Assembly: GCA_017399325.1 (NCBI GenBank)
Contig: JAFQDY010000201.1
Span: forward strand, 1 to 5,311
From: Oscillospiraceae bacterium
Lineage (GTDB): Bacteria > Bacillota > Clostridia > Oscillospirales > Oscillospiraceae
DNA: 5,311 nucleotides
Reading direction: 5' to 3'
Made by a program: the position numbers and the translations under genes. Below, piece after piece: positions 1 through 4,990 of this stretch; positions within the stretch are counted from its first letter, which is position 1; each line of letters starts with the position of its first letter. The notes under the pieces were generated by a model. It was not told the DNA's origin, did no database searches, and saw only the letters and a program-made list of their open reading frames with translations.

Positions 1-294
1 GCCGTCAGCAATGGCTTTGGAGAGTGTATATTCCGCTTTTGTATAATTGCCGTCAGAAACATATTGGTCGGCAAGTTCAATGGCAACATCGTCGTTGTCA
101 TCTGCCTGATTGTAAGCCTGATTGTAGAACCATGTTGCTACGGTGTGGTTGCCGTTTTTGTCAAAATGGCGGGCTGTATTCAGCAAAATATCCCGGGTCA
201 ACGCTTTGTCATAGACAAACAGATACCATGCTGTGCAAACAAGGATCACAATGGCTAAAACCACGGGTATTATAACACGAATTGCTCTTTTCAT
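1..294 (-). CDS. Membrane-anchored TPR-like protein, N-terminal part (cut by left edge)
   Basis: On the minus strand an open frame begins with ATG at 294 and runs without a stop through 98 codons to base 1, so the C-terminus lies outside the window. Residues 1-6 are basic (MKRAIR). Residues 7-27 are a hydrophobic stretch fitting an N-terminal membrane anchor or uncleaved signal. From about residue 50 the protein is helical and repeat-like: residues 69-97 (DVAIELADQYVSDGNYTKAE and on) show the small/aromatic spacing of a tetratricopeptide repeat (Leu74, Ala75, Tyr78, Gly82, Tyr84, Ala87), and 52-65 look like a preceding degenerate unit. A GGAG ribosome site lies 7 bases upstream and a perfect sigma-A promoter lies just beyond. 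TPR proteins usually scaffold protein contacts; the partner cannot be told from this fragment. The gene is divergent from the SpoIID gene. The coding call is firm and the TPR assignment moderate. Confidence 0.85.
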   Translation of the reverse strand, partial: MKRAIRVIIPVVLAIVILVCTAWYLFVYDKALTRDILLNTARHFDKNGNHTVATWFYNQAYNQADDNDDVAIELADQYVSDGNYTKAEYTLSKAIADG

Positions 295-440
295 AATTCG
301 CTCCGTTTCGATAAATTATCACAATAATTATACTTCCAACCCCATTGTGTGTCAAGTGGAAGAAAATTCATTGAGTCTGTTTTACAAAATCTGCCATCTT
401 TCTGCGGTTTCGGGGGTTAGAATATTTGTGGGTGATATAA
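295..440. other. Divergent intergenic region
   Basis: This 146-base gap separates the leftward TPR-like gene from the rightward SpoIID-family gene. It holds the leftward consensus promoter at 327-355. I searched the right half for a rightward promoter and found only a weak -10-like TAGAAT at 418-423 with no acceptable -35 at 16-18 bases, and no convincing sigma-E pattern (ATA box with CATACA-like -10). Short AT-rich inverted repeats, GATAA-A-TTATC at 310-320 and AATTAT-N4-ATAATT at 314-329, overlap the leftward start point. No terminator is seen. Confidence 0.6.
327..355 (-). promoter_or_regulatory. Perfect sigma-A promoter for the TPR-like gene
   Basis: Read on the minus strand, TTGACA (355 down to 350) and TATAAT (332 down to 327) are separated by exactly 17 bases, a full consensus match for the vegetative sigma-A/sigma-70 holoenzyme. 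Transcription should start near base 320, leaving a leader of about 26 bases with a GGAG ribosome site before the ATG at 294. A strong promoter with such a short leader suggests steady vegetative expression with no leader-based control, although AT-rich inverted repeats overlap the start point. Confidence 0.85.
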
Positions 441-1430
441 ATGAGAGGAAAATGCAAAGAATGGATACTGGCAATCATGATGGGAATCGCACTTCCGTCA
501 TTGATATTTTCCGTTGCAGAGTGTCTGCCGCGCAGAAGCAGAGTCGAGGAAACGTTTACAGAAACCACGGTTACGGATGCAAAGTCCGAAACGGGTGTGA
601 TCACTGAGTATAAACCGCGAACGATCCATGTTCTTTTTGATGATGGAATCGTACAGGAATTTGACTTGGATACATATGTGTTGGGTGTAGTTCTTGGAGA
701 AATGCCGGTGGATTTTGAATTAGAAGCGCTAAAGGCCCAGGCGGTTGTTGCAAGGACCTATGCACTGAAGCGCAATACAACCGGCAAAAAGCATAAAGAT
801 GGTGCGGTTTGCATAGATCCGGGCTGCTGCCAGGCGTATTGCTCACAGGAATCTTTTTTGGAACAGGGCGGAACAAGCACATCCGTTCAGAAGGTCATAA
901 ATGCGGTAAAAAGCACAGAAGGTCAGGTGCTGACATACCAAGGCAAATTGATCGAGGCTACATATTTTTCCTGTTCCGGAGGAAAAACAGAGGATGCAGT
1001 GGCTGTTTGGGGAACGGAAATTCCGTATCTGCAGGCCGTTGACAGTCCCGGAGAAGAAAACGCGGATTGCTATTGGGATACTGTTGTATATTCATCAAAG
1101 GATTTTGCTGCCCGATTGGGATTAAAAAACACAGGCACACCCGCGTCTTGGTTCGGTGCAGTTGCCTATACCGAGGGAGAGGGTGTTGATAATATGGTGA
1201 TTTGCGGAAAAGTCATCAAGGGTACAACATTACGCACAAAATTAGGTCTGCGTTCAACAGCATTTACGATAAAAACAGATGGCGATAACATCATTGTTAC
1301 GACAAAAGGATTTGGACATCGCGTGGGGATGAGTCAATATGGAGCAGATGCTATGGCAGTAAATGGAAGCAAATACAAGGAAATATTTTTCCATTATTAT
1401 CCCGGAACGACATTACAAATGCATACATAG
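441..1430 (+). CDS. spoIID: SpoIID/LytB-domain protein, probable peptidoglycan lytic transglycosylase
   Basis: This 329-residue protein is close to the length of Bacillus SpoIID (about 340). Residues 8-26 form an N-terminal membrane segment and the rest should lie outside the membrane. Family motifs appear in order: YVLGVVLGEMP (79-89) with Glu87 at the position of the essential catalytic Glu; EALKAQAVVARTYAL (95-109); a His/Cys cluster H118, C124, C129, C130; YFSCSGGKTED (175-185); and GFGHRVGMSQYGADAMA (290-306). In the family, SpoIID cleaves glycan strands stripped of stem peptides as part of the SpoIID-SpoIIM-SpoIIP engulfment machine in the mother cell. The ATG is preceded by GGTGAT at 431-436, matching the 3' part of the consensus ribosome site. 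No spoIIP, spoIIM or spoIIQ is adjacent and no sigma-E promoter was recognised, so a vegetative SpoIID/LytB paralogue remains possible. The family call is very secure; the sporulation role is inferred. Confidence 0.9.
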   Translation: MRGKCKEWILAIMMGIALPSLIFSVAECLPRRSRVEETFTETTVTDAKSETGVITEYKPRTIHVLFDDGIVQEFDLDTYVLGVVLGEMPVDFELEALKAQAVVARTYALKRNTTGKKHKDGAVCIDPGCCQAYCSQESFLEQGGTSTSVQKVINAVKSTEGQVLTYQGKLIEATYFSCSGGKTEDAVAVWGTEIPYLQAVDSPGEENADCYWDTVVYSSKDFAARLGLKNTGTPASWFGAVAYTEGEGVDNMVICGKVIKGTTLRTKLGLRSTAFTIKTDGDNIIVTTKGFGHRVGMSQYGADAMAVNGSKYKEIFFHYYPGTTLQMHT

Positions 1431-1432
1431 AA

Positions 1433-1461
1433 TTGACAAAGGCAGTTTTCTTTTGTAGAAT
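1433..1461 (+). promoter_or_regulatory. Near-consensus sigma-A promoter for metA
   Basis: TTGACA at 1433-1438 and TAGAAT at 1456-1461 are separated by 17 bases, with one mismatch from the sigma-A consensus. The -35 box begins two bases after the spoIID stop codon. Transcription should begin around 1468, giving a leader of about 25 bases before the GTG start at 1493. This is too short for a SAM riboswitch or T-box, which commonly control methionine genes in Firmicutes. The TTG of this -35 box is also the first codon of a longer open frame for metA, which this promoter argues against using. Confidence 0.8.
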
Positions 1462-1477
1462 AGGGGAAACTGTTGAA

Positions 1478-1484
1478 AAGGAGG
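1478..1484 (+). promoter_or_regulatory. Ribosome binding site fixing the metA GTG start
   Basis: AAGGAGG, seven bases complementary to the 16S rRNA tail, lies 8 bases before GTG at 1493. No comparable site precedes the in-frame TTG at 1433, and the protein from the GTG begins MPIQIPNNLPA, matching the usual MetA N-terminus. It therefore decides the start. Confidence 0.85.
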
Positions 1485-1492
1485 GAGATCCT

Positions 1493-2413
1493 GTGCCAAT
1501 TCAAATCCCCAATAATCTGCCCGCGGCCGGAATACTGCAAAATGAGAATATCTTCGTTATGCCGGAAGATCGGGCAGTTACGCAGGATATTCGACCTCTG
1601 GAAATTGTGGTGCTGAATCTGATGCCCACAAAAATTGCAACGGAAACCCAGTTAAGCCGACTTCTGGGCAACACGCCCCTGCAGGTGCGTGTTGAATTGA
1701 TGCACACCAAGTCCCACGTGGCAAAGAACATATCCCAGGAGCATCTGCTTACATTCTATAAGACCTTTGATGAACTGAAGCATCGGAAGTTTGACGGTAT
1801 GGTCATTACGGGTGCGCCGGTGGAACTGATGGATTTTGAAGAAGTGGATTATTGGCCGGAACTGTGCGAAATTATGGAATGGAGCACGACCAATGTCCAC
1901 AGTACATTCCATATCTGCTGGGGCGCGCAGGCAGGTCTTTATTACCACTACGGTATTAACAAGCACACCCTTGACGAGAAGTTGTTCGGTGTTTTCGAGC
2001 ATAAGAAGGATTATCCCCGTTCCATTTTGCTCCGGGGATTTGATGATGTGTTCTGGGCACCCCATTCCCGACATACCACAGTCCTGCGGGAAGATATTGA
2101 GTCAGTTCCTGAGCTGAAGATCATCGCGTCCTCGGAAGAGGCTGGTGTGTACGCGGTGATGAATAAGAAGGGTCGGCATATCTTTGTGACCGGTCACTCT
2201 GAGTACGATCCCGACACATTAGCCACCGAGTATTTTCGGGATAAGAATCAAGGTCTGCCCATTGGCGTCCCTAAAAATTATTACCCCAATGACGATGATA
2301 CGAAGAATCCCATCGTGCGCTGGAGAAGCCATGCGAATTTGCTTTTCTCCAATTGGCTGAACTATTTTGTTTACCAGACAACGCCCTATGATATTGCAAG
2401 CATTGGCAAGTAA
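1493..2413 (+). CDS. metA: Homoserine O-acyltransferase MetA, probably acetyl-CoA specific
   Basis: The 306-residue product is full length for MetA, which acylates the hydroxyl of L-homoserine in the cytosol as the first committed step of methionine synthesis. Numbering from the GTG start matches the family's published numbering: Lys47 in LNLMPTKIATETQ (41-53), nucleophile Cys142 in FHICWGAQAGLYYHYGI (139-155), His235 and Glu237 in VTGHSEYDPD (232-241), and the homoserine-binding Arg249. Position 111 (TGAPVELMDF) is Glu. From published work on Bacillus cereus and Escherichia coli MetA, Glu111 favours acetyl-CoA and Gly111 succinyl-CoA, so this is more likely homoserine O-acetyltransferase (EC 2.3.1.31) than the succinyltransferase many automated annotations would name. 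It has its own promoter and terminator and so seems monocistronic, although no terminator separates it from spoIID and readthrough could add to its expression. Confidence 0.96.
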   Translation: MPIQIPNNLPAAGILQNENIFVMPEDRAVTQDIRPLEIVVLNLMPTKIATETQLSRLLGNTPLQVRVELMHTKSHVAKNISQEHLLTFYKTFDELKHRKFDGMVITGAPVELMDFEEVDYWPELCEIMEWSTTNVHSTFHICWGAQAGLYYHYGINKHTLDEKLFGVFEHKKDYPRSILLRGFDDVFWAPHSRHTTVLREDIESVPELKIIASSEEAGVYAVMNKKGRHIFVTGHSEYDPDTLATEYFRDKNQGLPIGVPKNYYPNDDDTKNPIVRWRSHANLLFSNWLNYFVYQTTPYDIASIGK

Positions 2414-2415
2414 TG

Positions 2416-2450
2416 AATACGCACTTGATTTTTGTCAAGTGCGTATTTTT
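2416..2450 (+). terminator. Intrinsic terminator after metA
   Basis: A 12-bp perfect stem (ATACGCACTTGA at 2417-2428 with TCAAGTGCGTAT at 2435-2446), extendable by one A-T pair, encloses a 6-base loop and runs into a T tract ending at 2450. It starts 3 bases after the metA stop codon. The feo promoter -35 begins 5 bases beyond it, so the terminator insulates the iron operon from metA transcription. Confidence 0.92.
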
Positions 2451-2454
2451 GTTG

Positions 2455-2483
2455 TTGACAAAATGTGGAACCGGCGTTATAAT
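2455..2483 (+). promoter_or_regulatory. Perfect sigma-A promoter of the feo operon
   Basis: TTGACA (2455-2460) and TATAAT (2478-2483) are separated by exactly 17 bases, a full consensus match. Transcription should begin near 2490, about 50 bases before the feoA ATG. A promoter this strong in front of an iron importer would be expected to need a repressor, and an 18-bp palindrome lies just downstream. Confidence 0.88.
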
Positions 2484-2497
2484 TTTGAATATATGGC

Positions 2498-2515
2498 AGT
2501 TAGCATATGCTAACT
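2498..2515. promoter_or_regulatory. 18-bp perfect palindrome, candidate metal-repressor operator
   Basis: AGTTAGCATATGCTAACT is identical to its own reverse complement across all 18 bases. It sits at about +9 to +26 from the predicted start of the feo transcript, where a bound repressor would block initiation or early elongation. The TTAG and CTAA half-sites recall DtxR/IdeR/MntR-family operators, though the 6-base spacing differs from the classic IdeR box, and it does not resemble a Fur box. Its role as an operator is inference. As RNA it could also fold into a 7-bp hairpin with an AUAU loop in the feoA leader. Confidence 0.65.
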
Positions 2516-2527
2516 CCTGCTGAATGT

Positions 2528-2532
2528 GGAGG
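2528..2532 (+). promoter_or_regulatory. Ribosome binding site fixing the feoA start
   Basis: GGAGG lies 7 bases before the ATG at 2540, the ideal spacing. The alternative in-frame ATG at 2507 falls inside the palindrome and has no ribosome site, so 2540 is preferred. Confidence 0.85.
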
Positions 2533-2539
2533 AAATGCA

Positions 2540-2770
2540 ATGACATTTGAAGATTTAAAGATCGGCCAAAAAGGAATTATCTCTGAGGTTGGCGGCGAAG
2601 GTGCGTTGCGGCTTCGTCTTTTAGATATGGGACTTATTCCAGGCACACAGGTGCAGTTACAAAAGATCGCGCCTATGGGGGATCCGATTCAGATATTGGT
2701 GCGGGGATATGATTTGACGATCCGGCTTGAGGATGCCAGACGAATTGTACTGCGGGAGGTTGTGGAATGA
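2540..2770 (+). CDS. feoA: FeoA, SH3-like accessory protein of ferrous iron transport
   Basis: This 76-residue protein is the usual FeoA length. It shows the family pattern throughout: a start MTFEDLKIGQKGII, the central RLRLLDMGLIPGTQVQL (24-40), a PMGDPIQILVRGYDLTIR stretch (45-62) and a C-terminal LEDARRIVL helix/strand (63-71). FeoA is a small cytosolic SH3-like beta-barrel that interacts with FeoB and supports Fe(II) uptake. The start at 2540 is chosen for its GGAGG site and because the protein then begins at the conserved domain. Its stop codon overlaps the feoB start by 4 bases (ATGA, 2767-2770), implying translational coupling. It is the first gene of the operon, under the palindrome-marked promoter. 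Confidence 0.95.
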   Translation: MTFEDLKIGQKGIISEVGGEGALRLRLLDMGLIPGTQVQLQKIAPMGDPIQILVRGYDLTIRLEDARRIVLREVVE

Positions 2771-4767
2771 TATTTGCACTGATAGGCAATCAGAATTGCG
2801 GCAAAACCACTCTGTTTAATGCGTTGACAGGTGCAAACCAGCGAGTTGGTAATTTTCCCGGTGTAACGGTTGACCAAAAAACCGGCGTAATTCGCAACAC
2901 GGAGCATAGCGTAGTTGACTTGCCGGGCATTTATTCTATTCGTCCCTACTCCCAGGAGGAGATTGTAACAAGGGATTTTCTTTTCCAAGAAAGACCAGAT
3001 GCGATTATCAATATTGTGGATGCAACTAATATTGAACGCAATCTTTATTTGACACTCCAGTTGTTAACATTGAGAATTCCTATGGTTGTCGCCCTGAATA
3101 TGATGGACGAACTCAGCGGAAACGGTGGCAGTATTGATGTGAATAAGATGATGCAGGCGCTTGGTGTTCCGGTTGTTCCCATCAGTGCAGTGAAAAATCA
3201 CGGTGTTGCCGAACTTGTTGAGATTCTTCTGTCAACTGCCAAGGAAAAGCAATTTCCGAAAATTCTTGATTTCTGTCCCGACGGACCTGTACACAGATGT
3301 ATTCATGCGGTCAGCCATATTATTGAGGACCACGCAAGCAATGTGGACATTTCCCGCAGATTCTGCGCCATGAAACTGATCGAGGGCGAGCAGGAATTCT
3401 TTGATATGCTGAAATTAAGCAGTAATGAGAAGGAACTGATCGAACACGCGGTCATTGAAATGGAGTATGACAGGGGATTGGACCGCAATGCGGCCTTGGC
3501 AGATATGCGATATAACTTTATCGAGCAGGTCTGTGAAGAATGCGTAGTAAAGGCCAAGGAAAGCAAGGAACACCGCAGAAGCATACAGATCGATAAAGTG
3601 CTGACCAACCGCTTTCTGGCGATACCGCTTTTTGTGGCGATCATGGGGCTGATCTTCTTTCTGACCTTCAATGTGTTTGGTGCGTGGCTTTCTGATTTAT
3701 TGGCCTATGCCATTGACGGACTGACCATCCTTGCTGACAATCTACTTACTACATATAACCTAAATCCGGTCGTTCACAGTTTGATCATTGACGGCATTTT
3801 TGCAGGTGTTGGCAGTGTTCTCAGCTTCCTGCCGCTGATCGTTGTACTATTCTTCTTCCTGTCCATTCTGGAAGATTCGGGTTATATGGCCCGCGTCGCG
3901 TTTGTGATGGATAAATTGCTGAGAAAAGTTGGCCTGTCCGGCAGAAGTTTTGTGCCGATGCTGATCGGTTTTGGCTGCACCGTACCGGGCATCATGGCAA
4001 CAAGAACTCTTTCGTCAAACCGTGACAGAAAAATGACGATTTTGCTCACTCCCTATATGAGTTGTTCAGCCAAAATTCCGATCTACTCTGTTTTTGCTGC
4101 GGCGTTTTTCCCGGGAAATGAACTGCCGGTGATGATCGTTCTGTATTTTGGCGGTATGCTTGTGGGTGTGCTGATCGCACTGATTCTGAAAAACACTGCT
4201 TTTCGAGGCAATCCGGTCCCCTTTGTTATGGAACTGCCTAACTATCGCCTTCCGTCAGCCAGAAGTGTTTTGCTGCTAATGTGGGAAAAGGCGAAGGATT
4301 TCCTGCAGCGGGCATTTTCCGTGATCTTTGTGGCAACGGTTCTGATCTGGTTTTTACAGACATTTGATCTGCGATTGAATGTGGTTTCTGACAGTTCCGA
4401 CAGTGCTTTGGCAATGCTTGGCCGTTTCATTGCGCCGATCTTTGCACCCCTCGGGTTTGGTGATTGGCGAATGGTAACGGCGCTTGTGTCCGGCTTTACG
4501 GCAAAGGAGGCAGTGGTGAGCACATTTGGCGTGATCCTTGGCGTTGGCTCGGAACAGATCGGAACAGCGCTTCACAGCCTGTTTACGACAGAATCTGCCT
4601 GCAGTTTTCTGGCATTCTGTCTGCTTTATACACCTTGTGTCGCGGCAGTAGCAACCATTCGCAGAGAATTAAATTCCGGCTGGAAGGCATTGGGCGTGGT
4701 TCTGATGCAATGCGCGGTGGCTTGGATCGTTTCGTTTGTGGTTTATCAACTGGGGGTATTGTTATGA
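2767..4767 (+). CDS. feoB: FeoB, GTP-dependent ferrous iron transporter
   Basis: The 666-residue membrane protein is FeoB, the Fe(II) importer with a cytosolic G domain. GTPase motifs: G1 GNQNCGKTT (7-15), G2 Thr34 in GVTVD, G3 DLPG (51-54), G4 NMMD (111-114) and G5 SAV (140-142). Asn10 matches the Asn tied to potassium-stimulated GTPase activity in other FeoB proteins. A helical domain (about 160-270) links to the membrane part, with hydrophobic segments near 284-304, 341-367, 425-448, 451-473, 512-531, 569-592, 612-630 and 643-663. The two Gate repeats are visible: PMLIGFGCTVPGIMATR (397-413, Cys404) and PYMSCSAKIPIY (429-440, Cys433). GGGAGG at 2754-2759 is 7 bases before the ATG. It is shorter than E. 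coli FeoB (773) and ends without a Cys-rich tail; the next gene supplies a Cys-rich segment separately. Both ends overlap neighbours by 4 bases. Confidence 0.98.
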   Translation: MIFALIGNQNCGKTTLFNALTGANQRVGNFPGVTVDQKTGVIRNTEHSVVDLPGIYSIRPYSQEEIVTRDFLFQERPDAIINIVDATNIERNLYLTLQLLTLRIPMVVALNMMDELSGNGGSIDVNKMMQALGVPVVPISAVKNHGVAELVEILLSTAKEKQFPKILDFCPDGPVHRCIHAVSHIIEDHASNVDISRRFCAMKLIEGEQEFFDMLKLSSNEKELIEHAVIEMEYDRGLDRNAALADMRYNFIEQVCEECVVKAKESKEHRRSIQIDKVLTNRFLAIPLFVAIMGLIFFLTFNVFGAWLSDLLAYAIDGLTILADNLLTTYNLNPVVHSLIIDGIFAGVGSVLSFLPLIVVLFFFLSILEDSGYMARVAFVMDKLLRKVGLSGRSFVPMLIGFGCTVPGIMATRTLSSNRDRKMTILLTPYMSCSAKIPIYSVFAAAFFPGNELPVMIVLYFGGMLVGVLIALILKNTAFRGNPVPFVMELPNYRLPSARSVLLLMWEKAKDFLQRAFSVIFVATVLIWFLQTFDLRLNVVSDSSDSALAMLGRFIAPIFAPLGFGDWRMVTALVSGFTAKEAVVSTFGVILGVGSEQIGTALHSLFTTESACSFLAFCLLYTPCVAAVATIRRELNSGWKALGVVLMQCAVAWIVSFVVYQLGVLL

Positions 4768-4892
4768 ACTGGCTGGACATTACAATTATCGTTCTTGTTG
4801 TAGCCTATGGCGCATATGTTCTATTCGGTAAAAAGAAGCATGGATGCTGCGGTGATTGCGGCAACTGTCCTGGCTGCAAACAAGGCAAATAA
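4764..4892 (+). CDS. Small FeoB-associated Cys-rich membrane protein
   Basis: This 42-residue protein follows feoB with an ATGA overlap (4764-4767), with a GGGGG ribosome site at 4752-4756. Residues 4-21 are one hydrophobic segment (LDITIIVLVVAYGAYVLF), followed by a KKKH basic patch that suggests the C-terminus stays in the cytosol. The tail CCGDCGNCPGC holds five cysteines at 28, 29, 32, 35 and 38. The layout matches the FeoB-associated Cys-rich membrane protein family (Pfam FeoB_associated) common after feoB in Firmicutes. Its biochemical role is not established. The cysteine cluster could bind Fe(II) or an Fe-S cluster, or act as a redox sensor at the exit of FeoB; that is inference. It fills the position that feoC takes in enterobacteria, but it is not a winged-helix FeoC. 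Tight coupling to feoB makes membership of the transporter unit very likely. Confidence 0.9.
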   Translation: MNWLDITIIVLVVAYGAYVLFGKKKHGCCGDCGNCPGCKQGK

Positions 4893-4904
4893 ATTTAAGT
4901 CAAG

Positions 4905-4937
4905 AACAGTGAAGTGCTTGTGTGCTTCACTGTTTTT
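4905..4937 (+). terminator. Intrinsic terminator of the feo operon
   Basis: A 10-bp perfect stem (AACAGTGAAG at 4905-4914 with CTTCACTGTT at 4925-4934) closes a 10-base loop, which two G-T pairs could narrow to 6, and ends in five T (4933-4937). It begins 12 bases after the stop codon of the small Cys-rich gene and closes the feo operon before the tex promoter. Confidence 0.9.
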
Positions 4938-4938
4938 A

Positions 4939-4967
4939 TTGAAATATTAGGAAAAATATGTTATACT
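4939..4967 (+). promoter_or_regulatory. Sigma-A promoter with extended -10 for tex
   Basis: TTGAAA (4939-4944) and TATACT (4962-4967) are separated by 17 bases, and TG at 4959-4960 provides an extended -10 motif. The promoter begins two bases after the T run of the feo terminator. Transcription would start near 4974, leaving a leader of about 17 bases that is largely ribosome binding site. Confidence 0.78.
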
Positions 4968-4990
4968 TCTCAAAACGAAAGGGGTGCACT

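Noticed and set aside
356..440. Candidate rightward promoter for spoIID using TAGAAT at 418-423
   Set aside because: No usable -35 box lies 16-18 bases upstream, and the sigma-E -35/-10 pattern is not recognisable, so no promoter is annotated.
509..530. Possible lipoprotein signal in SpoIID ending at Cys28
   Set aside because: The residues before Cys28 are VAE, which break the lipobox rule requiring a small residue directly before the cysteine; a plain membrane anchor fits better.
233..607. 124-codon plus-strand frame across the intergenic region into spoIID
   Set aside because: It starts opposite the TPR-like gene, crosses the divergent promoter and overlaps spoIID in another frame; the product has low-complexity, non-protein-like composition.
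1433..1492. TTG start and 20-residue N-terminal extension for metA
   Set aside because: The TTG is part of a TTGACA -35 box, no ribosome site precedes it, and the protein from GTG 1493 matches the usual MetA N-terminus and catalytic numbering.
1652..2074. 140-codon minus-strand frame inside metA
   Set aside because: It lies wholly opposite metA coding sequence, has no promoter or ribosome site I can see, and its product resembles no family I know.
2498..2515. Fur box reading of the feo palindrome
   Set aside because: Fur sites are built from GATAAT-type units; this palindrome consists of GTTAGC/GCTAAC arms and shares little with them.
2507..2539. ATG at 2507 as the feoA start
   Set aside because: It lies inside the 18-bp palindrome, has no ribosome site, and would add 11 residues before the conserved FeoA start; ATG 2540 has GGAGG at ideal spacing.
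4464..4763. Long frame running into the small Cys-rich protein from inside feoB
   Set aside because: This part is the feoB coding sequence read in another frame. Only the last 42 residues, from ATG 4764 with its own ribosome site, look like a real protein.
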